Positions 1 through 7,772 of a stretch of 64,000 nucleotides of DNA are shown here, piece after piece. Numbering within the stretch: the first letter of the stretch is position 1; each line of letters starts with the position of its first letter. The translations under genes were made by a program, and so were the position numbers. The notes below the pieces were generated by a model. The model was not told where the DNA came from, did not search any database, and saw only the letters and a program-made list of their open reading frames with translations. Source of the stretch: Methanomicrobium mobile BP (GTDB lineage Archaea; Halobacteriota; Methanomicrobia; Methanomicrobiales; Methanomicrobiaceae); assembly GCF_000711215.1 (NCBI RefSeq), contig NZ_JOMF01000004.1:62001-126000 (forward strand), given 5' to 3'.

Positions 1-33
1 ATTACAACTATTATCAGGTCACATTAACAGGTC

Positions 34-41
34 TTTTATAG
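34..41 (+). promoter_or_regulatory. TATA box of the first gene
   Basis: TTTTATAG lies 22-29 bp upstream of the ATG at 63. This is the spacing expected if transcription starts at or next to the start codon. No Shine-Dalgarno sequence precedes the ATG, so a leaderless transcript is likely. Confidence 0.5.
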
Positions 42-62
42 ACACAAAACCTCTTTTTATCT

Positions 63-920
63 ATGATCGAAGATCCCGGTATGCATATGAAGGGTGGAAT
101 CATCACCCAGAAAAATAAGGATTACTGCACAATAAGAACCCGAATGCCGGCGGGCATACTCTCAATAGAAAAAATGCGCGGACTTGCCGCGATTGCCGAA
201 AAATACGGTCAGACCGAGGTGCATCTGACAACACGCCAGACCATAGAGATACCCCATATCCACCACACAAAACTCGAAGCAATCGAGGCGGATCTCCTGA
301 AGAACGGCACCCCCGTAGGCTCAGAGAGAGACGAGATCGTAAACATCGTCGCATGTCCGGGTACGGACAGGTGCAAATTCGCAAACATTGACACGATAAG
401 TCTGGCAATGAAACTCGACGAGAAGCTCTTCGGCAAGGAGATGCCGACAAAACTGAGAATCTCGATATCGGGCTGTCCGTATGCCTGCACAAGCCCCATC
501 CTGAACGAGATAGGCATCACGGGGCGCAAAAAACCCCTAAGAACTCCGGGGCTCTGCACAGGCTGCGGTCACTGCACGGAATACTGCCGCGAATCGGCAA
601 TCGAGGTCAGGAACGGCGCGGCAGTGGTCAATGACGCCAAGTGTTTCCAGTGCGGCGTCTGTATCGAGTCCTGCCCGTTCAAACTTATAGGAATCGAGAC
701 GCAGGGCTACAGGATAACGGTCGGCGGCAGACGCGGCAGGCATCCGAAACTCGGACGCGAACTCGTCGAGGTCGAAACCGAGGATGAGGTCGTCGAGATT
801 ATAGAGAAACTCTCATACTGGATATACCGCCGTGCATGGTCGGGCAGACTCCTCTCCGACCAGCTCGACGACATTCAGTTCGAGAAGTTCAAGGAAGAGA
901 TTCTCTCCTCCAGAAACTGA
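63..920 (+). CDS. Small sulfite/nitrite reductase-like protein with fused 2[4Fe-4S] ferredoxin domain
   Basis: A 285-residue siroheme reductase-like protein of the short Dsr-LP type common in methanogens. Residues 1-155 form one ferrodoxin-like plus siroheme/[4Fe-4S] half-unit with the expected cysteines C98-x5-C104 and C138-x3-C142. Residues 165-204 carry two ferredoxin motifs (C165, C168, C171, C175 and C194, C197, C200, C204). It is about half the size of assimilatory sulfite reductases and lacks the F420H2 oxidase module of Fsr, so it must take electrons from a separate donor. The physiological substrate (sulfite, nitrite or other) cannot be read from sequence. The gene stands alone behind its own TATA box. 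The ATG at 63 fits leaderless initiation. Its stop codon begins a degenerate 23-24 bp repeat. Confidence 0.85.
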   Translation: MIEDPGMHMKGGIITQKNKDYCTIRTRMPAGILSIEKMRGLAAIAEKYGQTEVHLTTRQTIEIPHIHHTKLEAIEADLLKNGTPVGSERDEIVNIVACPGTDRCKFANIDTISLAMKLDEKLFGKEMPTKLRISISGCPYACTSPILNEIGITGRKKPLRTPGLCTGCGHCTEYCRESAIEVRNGAAVVNDAKCFQCGVCIESCPFKLIGIETQGYRITVGGRRGRHPKLGRELVEVETEDEVVEIIEKLSYWIYRRAWSGRLLSDQLDDIQFEKFKEEILSSRN

Positions 921-985
921 AAACCGAGAATATGAGAATCTGAAAATATGAGAATATAAGATACTGAAAATAAGAAAAATTGATT
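915..985. repeat. Degenerate 23-24 bp tandem repeat across a stop codon
   Basis: CTGAAAA recurs at 917, 940 and 964 with similar flanks (three units of about 23-24 bp). The first unit contains the TGA stop codon of the sulfite-reductase-like gene. Confidence 0.55.
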
Positions 986-1100
986 GAAATTACAATATTC
1001 TTTTTTTATTCCGCTTTGTGATTCTGTTTCAGATTTTGCTTTGCATTTTGTTTGTTTTGTGATACTGTATTTATCGGATTTTATCCATCATGCATTGAAT

Positions 1101-1403
1101 TTATCGGTCATACATTGAGGTATAACCCGCGCCCTCGTCATCCTCGCAGAGAATCGCCGAACCGTCGCGGATGAGGGTGTTAAACATCATCGCAGCGTTC
1201 ATCAATTCTTCATCGGGCGTGTTTCCGCGCCTTATTCCCTCGATCTTCTCTTTCTGGGGTGTCGGGAAGACACGCTTGCCTACCTTTACGCCGTTGCAGA
1301 ATTTACAGTAAGCGCATCGGCTGTACACCGAAACCTCCTTTTCTGCGCACTTTACGGTCACTTTGTCCTTCACGGGATCTCTTATCAGTTCTAACGTCTT
1401 CAT
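1101..1403 (-). CDS. Small hypothetical protein with Cys cluster
   Basis: A 100-residue protein that I do not recognise. It has a metal-site-like cluster SRCAYCKFCNG near residues 29-39 (three cysteines with CxxC spacing) and one more Cys on each side. A binding site for zinc or an Fe-S cluster is plausible but unproven. An upstream in-frame start at 1424 would fall inside the TATA-like element CTTATAATATTGG at 1422-1433, so the ATG at 1403 is preferred as a leaderless start. It is divergent from the EF-1alpha gene and convergent with the preceding reductase gene. Confidence 0.65.
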   Translation of the reverse strand: MKTLELIRDPVKDKVTVKCAEKEVSVYSRCAYCKFCNGVKVGKRVFPTPQKEKIEGIRRGNTPDEELMNAAMMFNTLIRDGSAILCEDDEGAGYTSMYDR

Positions 1404-1421
1404 TAAAAAAAGATGTACAGC

Positions 1422-1433
1422 CAATATTATAAG
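1422..1433 (-). promoter_or_regulatory. TATA box of the small Cys protein gene
   Basis: On the minus strand, TTATAATA lies about 20-30 bp upstream of the ATG at 1403. The spacing fits leaderless transcription and helps reject the longer start at 1424. Confidence 0.45.
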
Positions 1434-1514
1434 TGTTTGCCTCTTTTACCGCGGTGTTTTGCCGACGCACCGGATCACGGGCACACAACGAAATGTTTTA
1501 TACCACTGATTTCC

Positions 1515-1523
1515 ATATATAAG
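1515..1523 (+). promoter_or_regulatory. TATA box for EF-1alpha operon
   Basis: CCATATATAAG is a near-consensus archaeal TATA box. It would start transcription near 1545-1550 and leave a leader of about 40 nt that carries the Shine-Dalgarno GAGGT at 1577-1581. Confidence 0.6.
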
Positions 1524-1587
1524 ATACTCGTATCTATGCGATCAGGCGTACTTCGTCTGTCGTTAGTTGATATATTGAGGTTTGATT

Positions 1588-2865
1588 ATGGCAAACGAGA
1601 AGCCACACATGAATCTGGCTGTGATCGGTCACATCGATCACGGAAAGTCCACAACAGTAGGACGCTTATTATTTGAGACCGGTGCTGTGCCCGCGCACAT
1701 CATTGAGAACTACCGTAAAGAAGCCGCCGAGAAAGGAAAGGCATCCTTCGAGTTCGCATGGGTTATGGATAACCTGAAGGAAGAGCGTGAGCGCGGTATC
1801 ACAATCGATATTGCACACAAGAGATTCGATACCGATAAGTACTACTTCACGGTTGTAGACTGTCCGGGTCACCGCGACTTCATCAAGAACATGATCACCG
1901 GTGCATCACAGGCTGATGCTGCACTCCTCGTCGTCGCTGCAACCGACGGTCCGATGGAGCAGACAAAAGAGCACGTCTTCCTTTCAAAGACACTCGGTAT
2001 CAACCAGCTCATCATCGGTATCAACAAGATTGATGCAGTCAACTACGACCAGAAGAAATACGACGAAGTCAAGCAGAAAGTCTCGGACCTCATCAAGATG
2101 GTCGGATTCAACCCGGCAAACATCCCGTTCATCCCGATGTCCTCATTCAACGGTGACAACATCGCAAAGAAGTCCGACAAGACCCCGTGGTACTCAGGAC
2201 CCACACTTCTTGACGCACTCAACCAGCTTACAACACCCGACCTTCCGACATCACTTCCGTTCAGACTTCCTGTTCAGGATGTCTACTCAATCTCGGGTAT
2301 CGGAACCGTTCCTGTAGGACGTGTCGAGACCGGTATCATGAAGAAGGGTATGAAAGTCGCTTTCATGCCGGCTAACAAGGATGGAGAGGTCAAGTCCATT
2401 GAGATGCACCACGAAGAGCACCCCGAGGCACTTCCGGGTGACAACGTCGGATTCAACGTCCGCGGTATCAACAAGGGCGACATCAGACGCGGAGATGTCT
2501 GCGGTCCTGTAGAGCAGCCGCCTTCAGTTGCAGAGGAATTCACTGCACAGATCGTCGTTCTCCAGCACCCCAGCGCAATCACGGTCGGATACACACCCGT
2601 ATTCCACTGCCACACTGCACAGATTGCATGTACATTCGTCGAACTTCAGAAGAAGCTTGACCCGCGTACAGGTGCGGTCAAGGAAGAGAACCCGACATTC
2701 CTCAAGGCAGGAGATGCAGCAATCGTCAAGTTCCGCCCGGTTCAGCCGATGGTTATCGAGAACTTCAAAGAGATTCCGCAGCTCGGAAGATTCGCTATCC
2801 GTGATATGGGTTCAACAATTGCCGCAGGTATGTGTCTGAGCATCACACAGAAACAGATGAGATAA
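1588..2865 (+). CDS. tuf: Translation elongation factor EF-1alpha (aEF1A)
   Basis: A 425-residue GTPase that delivers aminoacyl-tRNA to the ribosome. All G motifs are visible: GHIDHGKS near residue 12 (P-loop), GITIDIAH (switch I), DCPGH (switch II), NKID and the following MSS region. The EF-Tu beta-barrel domains II and III follow. An in-frame TTG at 1582 is rejected because GAGGT at 1577-1581 is correctly spaced for ATG 1588 and the protein then begins MANEKPHMN, as in relatives. It is followed after 31 bp by the S10 gene, the usual archaeal tuf-rpsJ order. Confidence 0.98.
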   Translation: MANEKPHMNLAVIGHIDHGKSTTVGRLLFETGAVPAHIIENYRKEAAEKGKASFEFAWVMDNLKEERERGITIDIAHKRFDTDKYYFTVVDCPGHRDFIKNMITGASQADAALLVVAATDGPMEQTKEHVFLSKTLGINQLIIGINKIDAVNYDQKKYDEVKQKVSDLIKMVGFNPANIPFIPMSSFNGDNIAKKSDKTPWYSGPTLLDALNQLTTPDLPTSLPFRLPVQDVYSISGIGTVPVGRVETGIMKKGMKVAFMPANKDGEVKSIEMHHEEHPEALPGDNVGFNVRGINKGDIRRGDVCGPVEQPPSVAEEFTAQIVVLQHPSAITVGYTPVFHCHTAQIACTFVELQKKLDPRTGAVKEENPTFLKAGDAAIVKFRPVQPMVIENFKEIPQLGRFAIRDMGSTIAAGMCLSITQKQMR

Positions 2866-2896
2866 TTACCTCAACAATATTTTTTTGGTGACCAAA

Positions 2897-3205
2897 ATGC
2901 AGAAAGCCCGTATTCGTCTGTCCGGTACAGATTTCGCAAAAGTTGAGATGGTCTGCGACCGCATTAAGGAGATCGCAGAACGCACAGGTGTTAACCTTGC
3001 AGGACCTGTTCCGCTCCCGACAAAGAGAATGGTTGTCCCTATCAGAAAGAGTCCTGATGGAGAAGGTACGGCTACCTGGGACCGCTGGCAGATGCGTGTC
3101 CACAAGAGACTAATTGATCTTGATGCAGACGAACGTGCACTCAGACAACTGATGCGCATTCAGGTTCCAAAGGACATCGGCATTGAGATAGTTCTCGAAA
3201 ACTAA
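2897..3205 (+). CDS. rpsJ: 30S ribosomal protein S10
   Basis: A 102-residue archaeal uS10 beginning [13 protein letters not shown]. It contains the conserved tRNA/head-contact loop region [19 protein letters not shown] and ends with IGIEIVLEN. Upstream in-frame TTG (2885) and GTG (2888) codons are rejected because GGTGA at 2888-2892 matches the anti-Shine-Dalgarno sequence and is about 5 bases before ATG 2897. It is cotranscribed with EF-1alpha and probably with the following membrane glycosyltransferase-like gene. Confidence 0.97.
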   Translation: MQKARIRLSGTDFAKVEMVCDRIKEIAERTGVNLAGPVPLPTKRMVVPIRKSPDGEGTATWDRWQMRVHKRLIDLDADERALRQLMRIQVPKDIGIEIVLEN

Positions 3206-3219
3206 GTGGGAGGCGGCAA

Positions 3220-5049
3220 TTGAGAGCCGCAAATTTCTCCTCTCAATTTAAACAATTTGGCAGTTTTTTTACTGTTGAGAGGACTTTACTTATTCTGTTC
3301 GCGGTTGCACTGCTTCTGCGGTTTCTGTTTCTCGATCTTAAACTGATGCACCATGATGAGACCATTCATGCGTGGTTCTCGGTTAATCTGTTAAATAACG
3401 GTATTTTTTCCTATCATTACGATCCGACCTATCACGGTCCGTTCCTGTATTACGTGACCGCGGGTATGTTCGGTCTCTTCGGCGCGGGCGACGTTGTCGG
3501 GCGCATTATTCCTTCGCTTCTGGGGTCGCTGACAGTTCTGCTGGTTTATCCGATCTACAGACTCGGATATCTTGACAGGTGGCAGACCGTCGTCGCCGCA
3601 ATCTTCCTCACAATATCGACGAGCTTCGTCTATTTCTCAAGATTCCTGCGCAACGATATCTTCCTGATATTCTTTACGATGATTCTGCTCATCGGCATTC
3701 TGTATTATCTCGAGAGAAAGGAGTCGAAATATATCTTCATGGCTTCGGCTGCGGCGGGACTTGCGATGTCATGCAAGGAGAACATGCCTATTGTCCTCGG
3801 AATCTTCGGTCTGTATCTCTTCTGGCTTGTCTACAGCGGAAAGGTTTCGCTGCCGAAATCATGGATTCGCGACTTTGTCCTCGGCGCCGTGATTATGTGC
3901 GGCATTATGGCTGTATTTTACAGTTCGTTCGGGGCAAACACGGTTATGCTCATCGAGGGTCCGTTCAATGCGATTGAGCACTGGGCTTCGATGCACGATT
4001 CGCAGAGGCTCGGGGGTCCGTTCTACTTCTACATCATTCTGCTCCTGCTCTATGAACTGCCGATTCTCGTCCTCGGCGTTCTCGGGCTTTTCGGGTTCTT
4101 CCTGCATAAAGAGAATAAGGAAACCGGAGATCCGCGGCAGTCGGGCTGCGAAGGTGTTAACGCCGTTAACGGGGACGGAGCGGTCGGAGAGGTCGGGGCA
4201 ATCGACGCGGTCAACGCCGAGGATCTCTTTGAAGACACCGCACCCCGGGCACCGGCGCAGGCGACGGATGCGAATAATGCGAATAATGCCGCATCAAACC
4301 TGCCGTCGTTCTTCGAGAGGATTCTGAATATTCTCAGAGAAGGCAATATCGGCGTCACGGTGCCGATTATCGACAAAAAACGCGAGTTTACGCGGTTCTG
4401 CATCTTCTGGATGCTGTTTTCGCTCATAGTCTACGCATATCTGGGAGAGAAGGTGCCCTGGCTTCTGCTTCATCAGCTTCTGCCGATGATCTTCGTCGCG
4501 GTCTACGACCTCTCAAAGATAAAAGCGGTTATCGTGGGCATCGGCATCGTCTTCTTTGCCGCCATGGTGCTTCATACGTCATTTACGACCGGCGACATCG
4601 CCGATCCGATTGTGCAGGTGCAGAATTCCGAGGAACTCCGCGAGGTATTTCCGTATATGGATAATACAACCAAGATAGCCGTCTCGAACTATGTCCGCTG
4701 GCCTTTCGTCTGGTATTACCAGGGCGATTATCCGAAGAGGATATCGTATTACTCGGATCCGGGCTATAACAAGGATATCGGTCCCGAAAATTACGATCTG
4801 ATTATCGTGCACGACGGCGAAAAAGTGGACAGTATCGAAGGATTCGAGAAGCACACGTACAAGAAGTGCTACTGGATTGATGTCAATACTCTGATTCAGA
4901 GCTACGGCAAACCGATTGATATCTTCAACGCGAATGACCGCGCTCTTCTTGTTGAGGACTTAAAGCGGGTTATTCACTATTACTTCACAAGAGATGCGGG
5001 TCTGGGAAGTATCAATATCGATGTCTTCGTGAAGAAAGACAGGGCATAA
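3220..5049 (+). CDS. GT39-like polytopic membrane protein, Agl23/TIGR03663-like
   Basis: A 609-residue multi-span membrane protein resembling the flippase-activity-associated Agl23 family, related to dolichyl-phosphate mannose transferases. An acidic pair D46-E47 in HHDETIHAW follows the first membrane segment, where GT39/GT-C enzymes keep a catalytic acid. About ten hydrophobic segments lie between residues 22 and 465, followed by a soluble C-terminal domain. The start is TTG 3220, preceded by GGGAGG with good spacing. Residues 311-334 are eight tripeptides encoded by a 9-bp repeat (4150-4221), followed by an Ala/Asn-rich stretch. This loop insertion is unlikely to be part of the conserved fold. 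A role in lipid-linked glycan or S-layer glycosylation is inferred. Confidence 0.75.
   Translation: MRAANFSSQFKQFGSFFTVERTLLILFAVALLLRFLFLDLKLMHHDETIHAWFSVNLLNNGIFSYHYDPTYHGPFLYYVTAGMFGLFGAGDVVGRIIPSLLGSLTVLLVYPIYRLGYLDRWQTVVAAIFLTISTSFVYFSRFLRNDIFLIFFTMILLIGILYYLERKESKYIFMASAAAGLAMSCKENMPIVLGIFGLYLFWLVYSGKVSLPKSWIRDFVLGAVIMCGIMAVFYSSFGANTVMLIEGPFNAIEHWASMHDSQRLGGPFYFYIILLLLYELPILVLGVLGLFGFFLHKENKETGDPRQSGCEGVNAVNGDGAVGEVGAIDAVNAEDLFEDTAPRAPAQATDANNANNAASNLPSFFERILNILREGNIGVTVPIIDKKREFTRFCIFWMLFSLIVYAYLGEKVPWLLLHQLLPMIFVAVYDLSKIKAVIVGIGIVFFAAMVLHTSFTTGDIADPIVQVQNSEELREVFPYMDNTTKIAVSNYVRWPFVWYYQGDYPKRISYYSDPGYNKDIGPENYDLIIVHDGEKVDSIEGFEKHTYKKCYWIDVNTLIQSYGKPIDIFNANDRALLVEDLKRVIHYYFTRDAGLGSINIDVFVKKDRA
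4150..4221 (+). repeat. In-frame 9-bp repeat (8 units) inside the Agl23-like gene
   Basis: Eight consecutive 9-bp units (for example GAAGGTGTT, AACGCCGTT, GGAGCGGTC, GACGCGGTC) encode tripeptides ending mostly in Val, Ile or Asp. A second short run of GCGAATAAT units follows near 4268. The first 27 bp closely resemble the insertion at 7034-7060. Confidence 0.7.
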
Positions 5050-5124
5050 TTATTTTTTTACCCTTTATTTTTCAACTTGATTTTTCATTTTTCACAATTG
5101 CGCTGAAAAAAAGAGATTTTCAAA

Positions 5125-5154
5125 AGATTATCGGCTCGAAAGTTCGGATAATCT
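5125..5154. terminator. Hairpin between convergent genes
   Basis: AGATTATC (5125-5132) and GATAATCT (5147-5154) form an 8-bp stem with a 14-nt loop, between the Agl23-like and LEA-like genes. T-rich tracts precede it (5050-5090). It may end transcription from either side; this is inferred from position. Confidence 0.35.
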
Positions 5155-5822
5155 CACTTCTGAATATAATCCTGAATTTTCGTCATGATTCCGCTTAAGA
5201 GTCCGCCCTGCGAGTTATCGCCGTTATCGTCCGCATTGCCGGCGTTATTGCCGCCTGTCATTGCGAATATCATGCTGAGAACACTTTTGAAAGTACCCGC
5301 AATCTGATCTTTCATCGTATTCTCGATGAGGTAATTCTCGTCCACGGGGACATGTGTCTTAAAGATGAAGACTTCGGCGTCAAAACCGCCTTTTGCCGTG
5401 ATATTGAAGGTATCTTCGGTTGTCGCCGCCATTACGAGCGGAAGCATCTGAGTGTTCTTGAAAGTGACGGGTACCGGAATCGAGGTGTTGCCGTTGGCAT
5501 CAACCGTGAACTTATCGTCATGGACATTGCCGATATTGTAGGATTCACCCTTATAGTTCCATAGCAGGTCGATATCCAGATTGGTTACCGTGGCGCCGAC
5601 GGGGTTTTTGTTCCCGACAATCACATTGACCGTTAACGTAGTCTCCTGCAGGGTAATATCCGACAAAGCGACGCTCTCAACGGTTACCGTCGGCGTGCTG
5701 AAGAACATGTCCTTGCAGAGAAATACTCCGATAACTGCACAGACGATTATAGCCGCGACAACGCCGACTGCAATCAAAGTCTGCTGCTTCTTTTTTGCTT
5801 CTTCATCGGTAGAGATTTGCAT
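5154..5822 (-). CDS. Membrane-anchored LEA14/WHy-domain protein
   Basis: A 222-residue protein with a short basic cytoplasmic start, one membrane segment (residues about 17-36) and an extracytoplasmic LEA type-2/WHy-like domain (about 45-170) with the typical pattern of alternating beta strands and the phrase VGNKNPVGATVTNLDI. These domains are linked to desiccation or stress tolerance in other organisms, but no enzymatic role is known. The C-terminal part has a Gly/Asn/Asp-rich stretch near residues 190-207 built from about 9-bp units, then a short helix. A TATA-like GGTTAATATTT lies 21-32 bp upstream of the ATG, so this gene may have its own leaderless promoter. Confidence 0.75.
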   Translation of the reverse strand: MQISTDEEAKKKQQTLIAVGVVAAIIVCAVIGVFLCKDMFFSTPTVTVESVALSDITLQETTLTVNVIVGNKNPVGATVTNLDIDLLWNYKGESYNIGNVHDDKFTVDANGNTSIPVPVTFKNTQMLPLVMAATTEDTFNITAKGGFDAEVFIFKTHVPVDENYLIENTMKDQIAGTFKSVLSMIFAMTGGNNAGNADDNGDNSQGGLLSGIMTKIQDYIQK

Positions 5823-5863
5823 AATAATATCTCCGCAGGCAAAAATATTAACCTATCCGCACC

Positions 5864-6613
5864 CTACTGTCCCTTCACCAGCTTCAGAAACTTTTTGTCG
5901 TTCATCTGTTCGTTAGTGACGTATTTGCCGTCGCAAAACAGTGCATAGTTCGTAATCGGCGTCGGTGCATTGCGTGCCGCGTCTTTTGAATCAAGCTTTA
6001 TCGCCCGAAACGCAATGCCGTTTGCTTTTGCGGTCTCCTCAAGAACAGGCACGTATTTAGCGTTAAACGGGCACTGATTCGTATAATATAGGACATATCC
6101 GCTGTCGGCGATATGCGGGTGCTTTGCGCAATCTTTGAACGCCGGCACAGTTACTCCGTCCTCAAAAGGCAGATACCACAGTTGTATGCCGTTATCGGAC
6201 TCGTCGCCGACGGCAAAACCCTTATGCTTAAGGTATTTCGGATCGGCAAGGAAGGGCTTTTTCTTAGCGGCGGAGAGGATACAAAGCCCCTTCTTTCCCT
6301 TTTCTTTGCTGTCGCGGATGCACTCCGCGAGAAGATCGTTTGAGTATCCGTGCCCCTTGAACGAGCCCGAAACCCAGAGGCAGTCGATGTACATGTAGCC
6401 CTCCGCGATTATCGGGACCCATGCGTTCTCCGCCGGGATGTATTCGATGAAGCACTTGCCGCGCTCTGCGCTCTTTAAGAAGACGAGCCCGTCGGCGAAT
6501 CTCTCCTTAAGCCATGCCTTCTTCGACGAAACCTGCACGTCCTTATTGTTGGAGATGGCACAGCAGATATGCTCGTCGTCGATATTTTCCTTTGTAACGC
6601 GAATATATTCCAT
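5864..6613 (-). CDS. GNAT acetyltransferase with C-terminal YoaP/thioredoxin-like domain
   Basis: A 249-residue two-domain protein. Residues 1-150 are a GNAT N-acetyltransferase with an acetyl-CoA loop around VSGSFKGHGYSNDLL. Residues about 165-249 resemble the YoaP domain: GYVLYYTNQCPFNAKY places a single Cys where thioredoxin-like folds have their active site, and TPITNYALFCDGKYVTNEQMNDKKF is the typical ending. The acceptor is unknown. ATG 6613 is preferred over an in-frame GTG at 6622 because a GGTG motif is then correctly placed as the ribosome binding site. It lies 24 bp downstream of the GyrI-like gene in a leftward series of redox and detoxification genes. Confidence 0.8.
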   Translation of the reverse strand: MEYIRVTKENIDDEHICCAISNNKDVQVSSKKAWLKERFADGLVFLKSAERGKCFIEYIPAENAWVPIIAEGYMYIDCLWVSGSFKGHGYSNDLLAECIRDSKEKGKKGLCILSAAKKKPFLADPKYLKHKGFAVGDESDNGIQLWYLPFEDGVTVPAFKDCAKHPHIADSGYVLYYTNQCPFNAKYVPVLEETAKANGIAFRAIKLDSKDAARNAPTPITNYALFCDGKYVTNEQMNDKKFLKLVKGQ

Positions 6614-6622
6614 TTTAAACAC

Positions 6623-6644
6623 CGTCTCAGTCCCGTCTCAGTCC
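6623..6644. repeat. Perfect 11-bp tandem duplication over a stop codon
   Basis: CGTCTCAGTCC occurs twice in direct tandem (6623-6633, 6634-6644). On the minus strand the TGA stop of the GyrI-like gene (6638-6640) lies within it. Confidence 0.75.
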
Positions 6645-7318
6645 GACTTCGTCTTTATCGGATGGCGGATAACGGTCTTCAGCTTTTCGGGCGCAACACG
6701 CCTTGCATCCGAGAGATAGATCTCATGGTGCCGCCTCGTCTCCGAGAGATCGTTCTCGTATCCGTTCTCTTCCAGATACTTATCCATAAGGGCGACCGTG
6801 GCAGGCTCGTCGTCGAAACTGCCGATGTGCATGCACTGCACGCAGAGCCCTTCGTCAATCGTGAGGAACTCGACCCGCGAAAAATCCTGCTTCTTCTTTT
6901 CGGTCGCTTCCTTCACGGCAAAACGAAAGTCCTCCTCCTTAACGAAGTCGGGAAGTCTTATGACCGATATCCAACGGAAGTTCTCCTTGTGCGCATAATC
7001 GATGCCGTCAACGCTGTTATTGCCGTTGCCGTCGTCGCTGTTAACGCCGTCAACACCTTCCTGCCACCAGAAACCCTCGAGCGGCGGCACGACATAATCG
7101 AAATAGCCCTCGATCTTACGATTGCCCTTTTTGCTCATCTTGATTGTGTAGGCAATGCCGTATAAAAGCCCGATTGACTGTTTATACTCGCCGTCTTCGG
7201 CGTTCGGGTCCCCGCTTCCGCGTACGGCAATATAGTTCATTGGCGGAATCGTAACAATCGAAGGCTTTGCCTTCGGCATGTAAAACTCTTTGTATTCTTT
7301 CTTATAATCGAACGGCAT
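6638..7318 (-). CDS. GyrI-like small-molecule-binding domain protein
   Basis: A 226-residue protein of the GyrI-like (SCM/SOUL-fold effector-binding) type. It begins MPFDYKKEYKEFY and has PPMNYIAVRGSGDPN, a hallmark of the stand-alone GyrI-like family, followed by GFWW and the ligand-pocket strand MHIGSFDDEPATVALMDKYL. The family binds or hydrolyses small toxic compounds in some members; the ligand here is unknown. There is no DNA-binding domain. Residues 87-107 are an Asp/Asn/Gly-rich insertion encoded by seven 9-bp units (6998-7060), whose first three units resemble the insertion in the Agl23-like gene. The next gene downstream encodes the GNAT/YoaP protein. Confidence 0.8.
   Translation of the reverse strand: MPFDYKKEYKEFYMPKAKPSIVTIPPMNYIAVRGSGDPNAEDGEYKQSIGLLYGIAYTIKMSKKGNRKIEGYFDYVVPPLEGFWWQEGVDGVNSDDGNGNNSVDGIDYAHKENFRWISVIRLPDFVKEEDFRFAVKEATEKKKQDFSRVEFLTIDEGLCVQCMHIGSFDDEPATVALMDKYLEENGYENDLSETRRHHEIYLSDARRVAPEKLKTVIRHPIKTKSD
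6998..7060 (-). repeat. In-frame 9-bp repeat (7 units) in the GyrI-like gene
   Basis: On the minus strand the units begin GAAGGTGTT, GACGGCGTT, AACAGCGAC. The first 27 bases match those at 4150-4176 in 23 of 27 positions by eye, although the host genes are unrelated. Confidence 0.7.
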
Positions 7319-7324
7319 TTACTA

Positions 7325-7354
7325 ACTCTTTTTCACTCTTTTTCACTCTTTATT
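7325..7354. repeat. 10-bp tandem repeat over a stop codon
   Basis: ACTCTTTTTC occurs twice, followed by ACTCTTTATT. The TGA stop codon of the VOC gene lies in the repeat, which fills the gap up to the GyrI-like start. Confidence 0.7.
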
Positions 7355-7735
7355 AAACGAACCTATCTCTATCAGGTTGCCCTCGGGGTCCGCAATATAG
7401 CAGGTTCTCTGCCCCCACGGCTCGGTCGTCGGCGGCATTATGCCTTTCGCACCTGCCGCGGTCACATCCGCGTAGGCTTTGTCTACCGCCGCATAGTTAT
7501 CCACGCTTAAAGCAATCTCATAATGCCCGTTGACTCCTTTGCAATAGGAAAATTTACTGCCGGTAAGCTCTTCGAGATCGGTCTTTCGATAAAGCAGAAA
7601 AAGTGTGCCGTCCTTTTCAAGAAAAACATTGGTGGTTTCATCGTCCTCTGTTATACCGAAGCCGAGCACATCCCTGTAAAAGCGCACCATGACCCCCATA
7701 TCGTCGACCATGATGCCGAATCCGTCCAATTTCAT
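7343..7735 (-). CDS. VOC-superfamily protein (glyoxalase/bleomycin-resistance fold)
   Basis: A 130-residue protein with two beta-alpha-beta-beta-beta repeats of the vicinal oxygen chelate fold. GFGIMVDDMGVMVRFYRDVLGF opens module one and EIALSVDNYAAVDKAY opens module two. The ending WGQRTCYIADPEGNLIEI is the classic VOC C-terminus. A metal-binding Glu is present in NLIEI, but the first position, often His, is not conserved, so the catalytic activity is uncertain. It could act on a reactive carbonyl or sequester a drug-like molecule. It sits 37 bp downstream of an aldo/keto reductase gene and upstream of the GyrI-like gene. Confidence 0.85.
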   Translation of the reverse strand: MKLDGFGIMVDDMGVMVRFYRDVLGFGITEDDETTNVFLEKDGTLFLLYRKTDLEELTGSKFSYCKGVNGHYEIALSVDNYAAVDKAYADVTAAGAKGIMPPTTEPWGQRTCYIADPEGNLIEIGSFNKE

Positions 7736-7772
7736 AATATATGTTTCGTGCCGCCGAAGAATAACAATGCCG

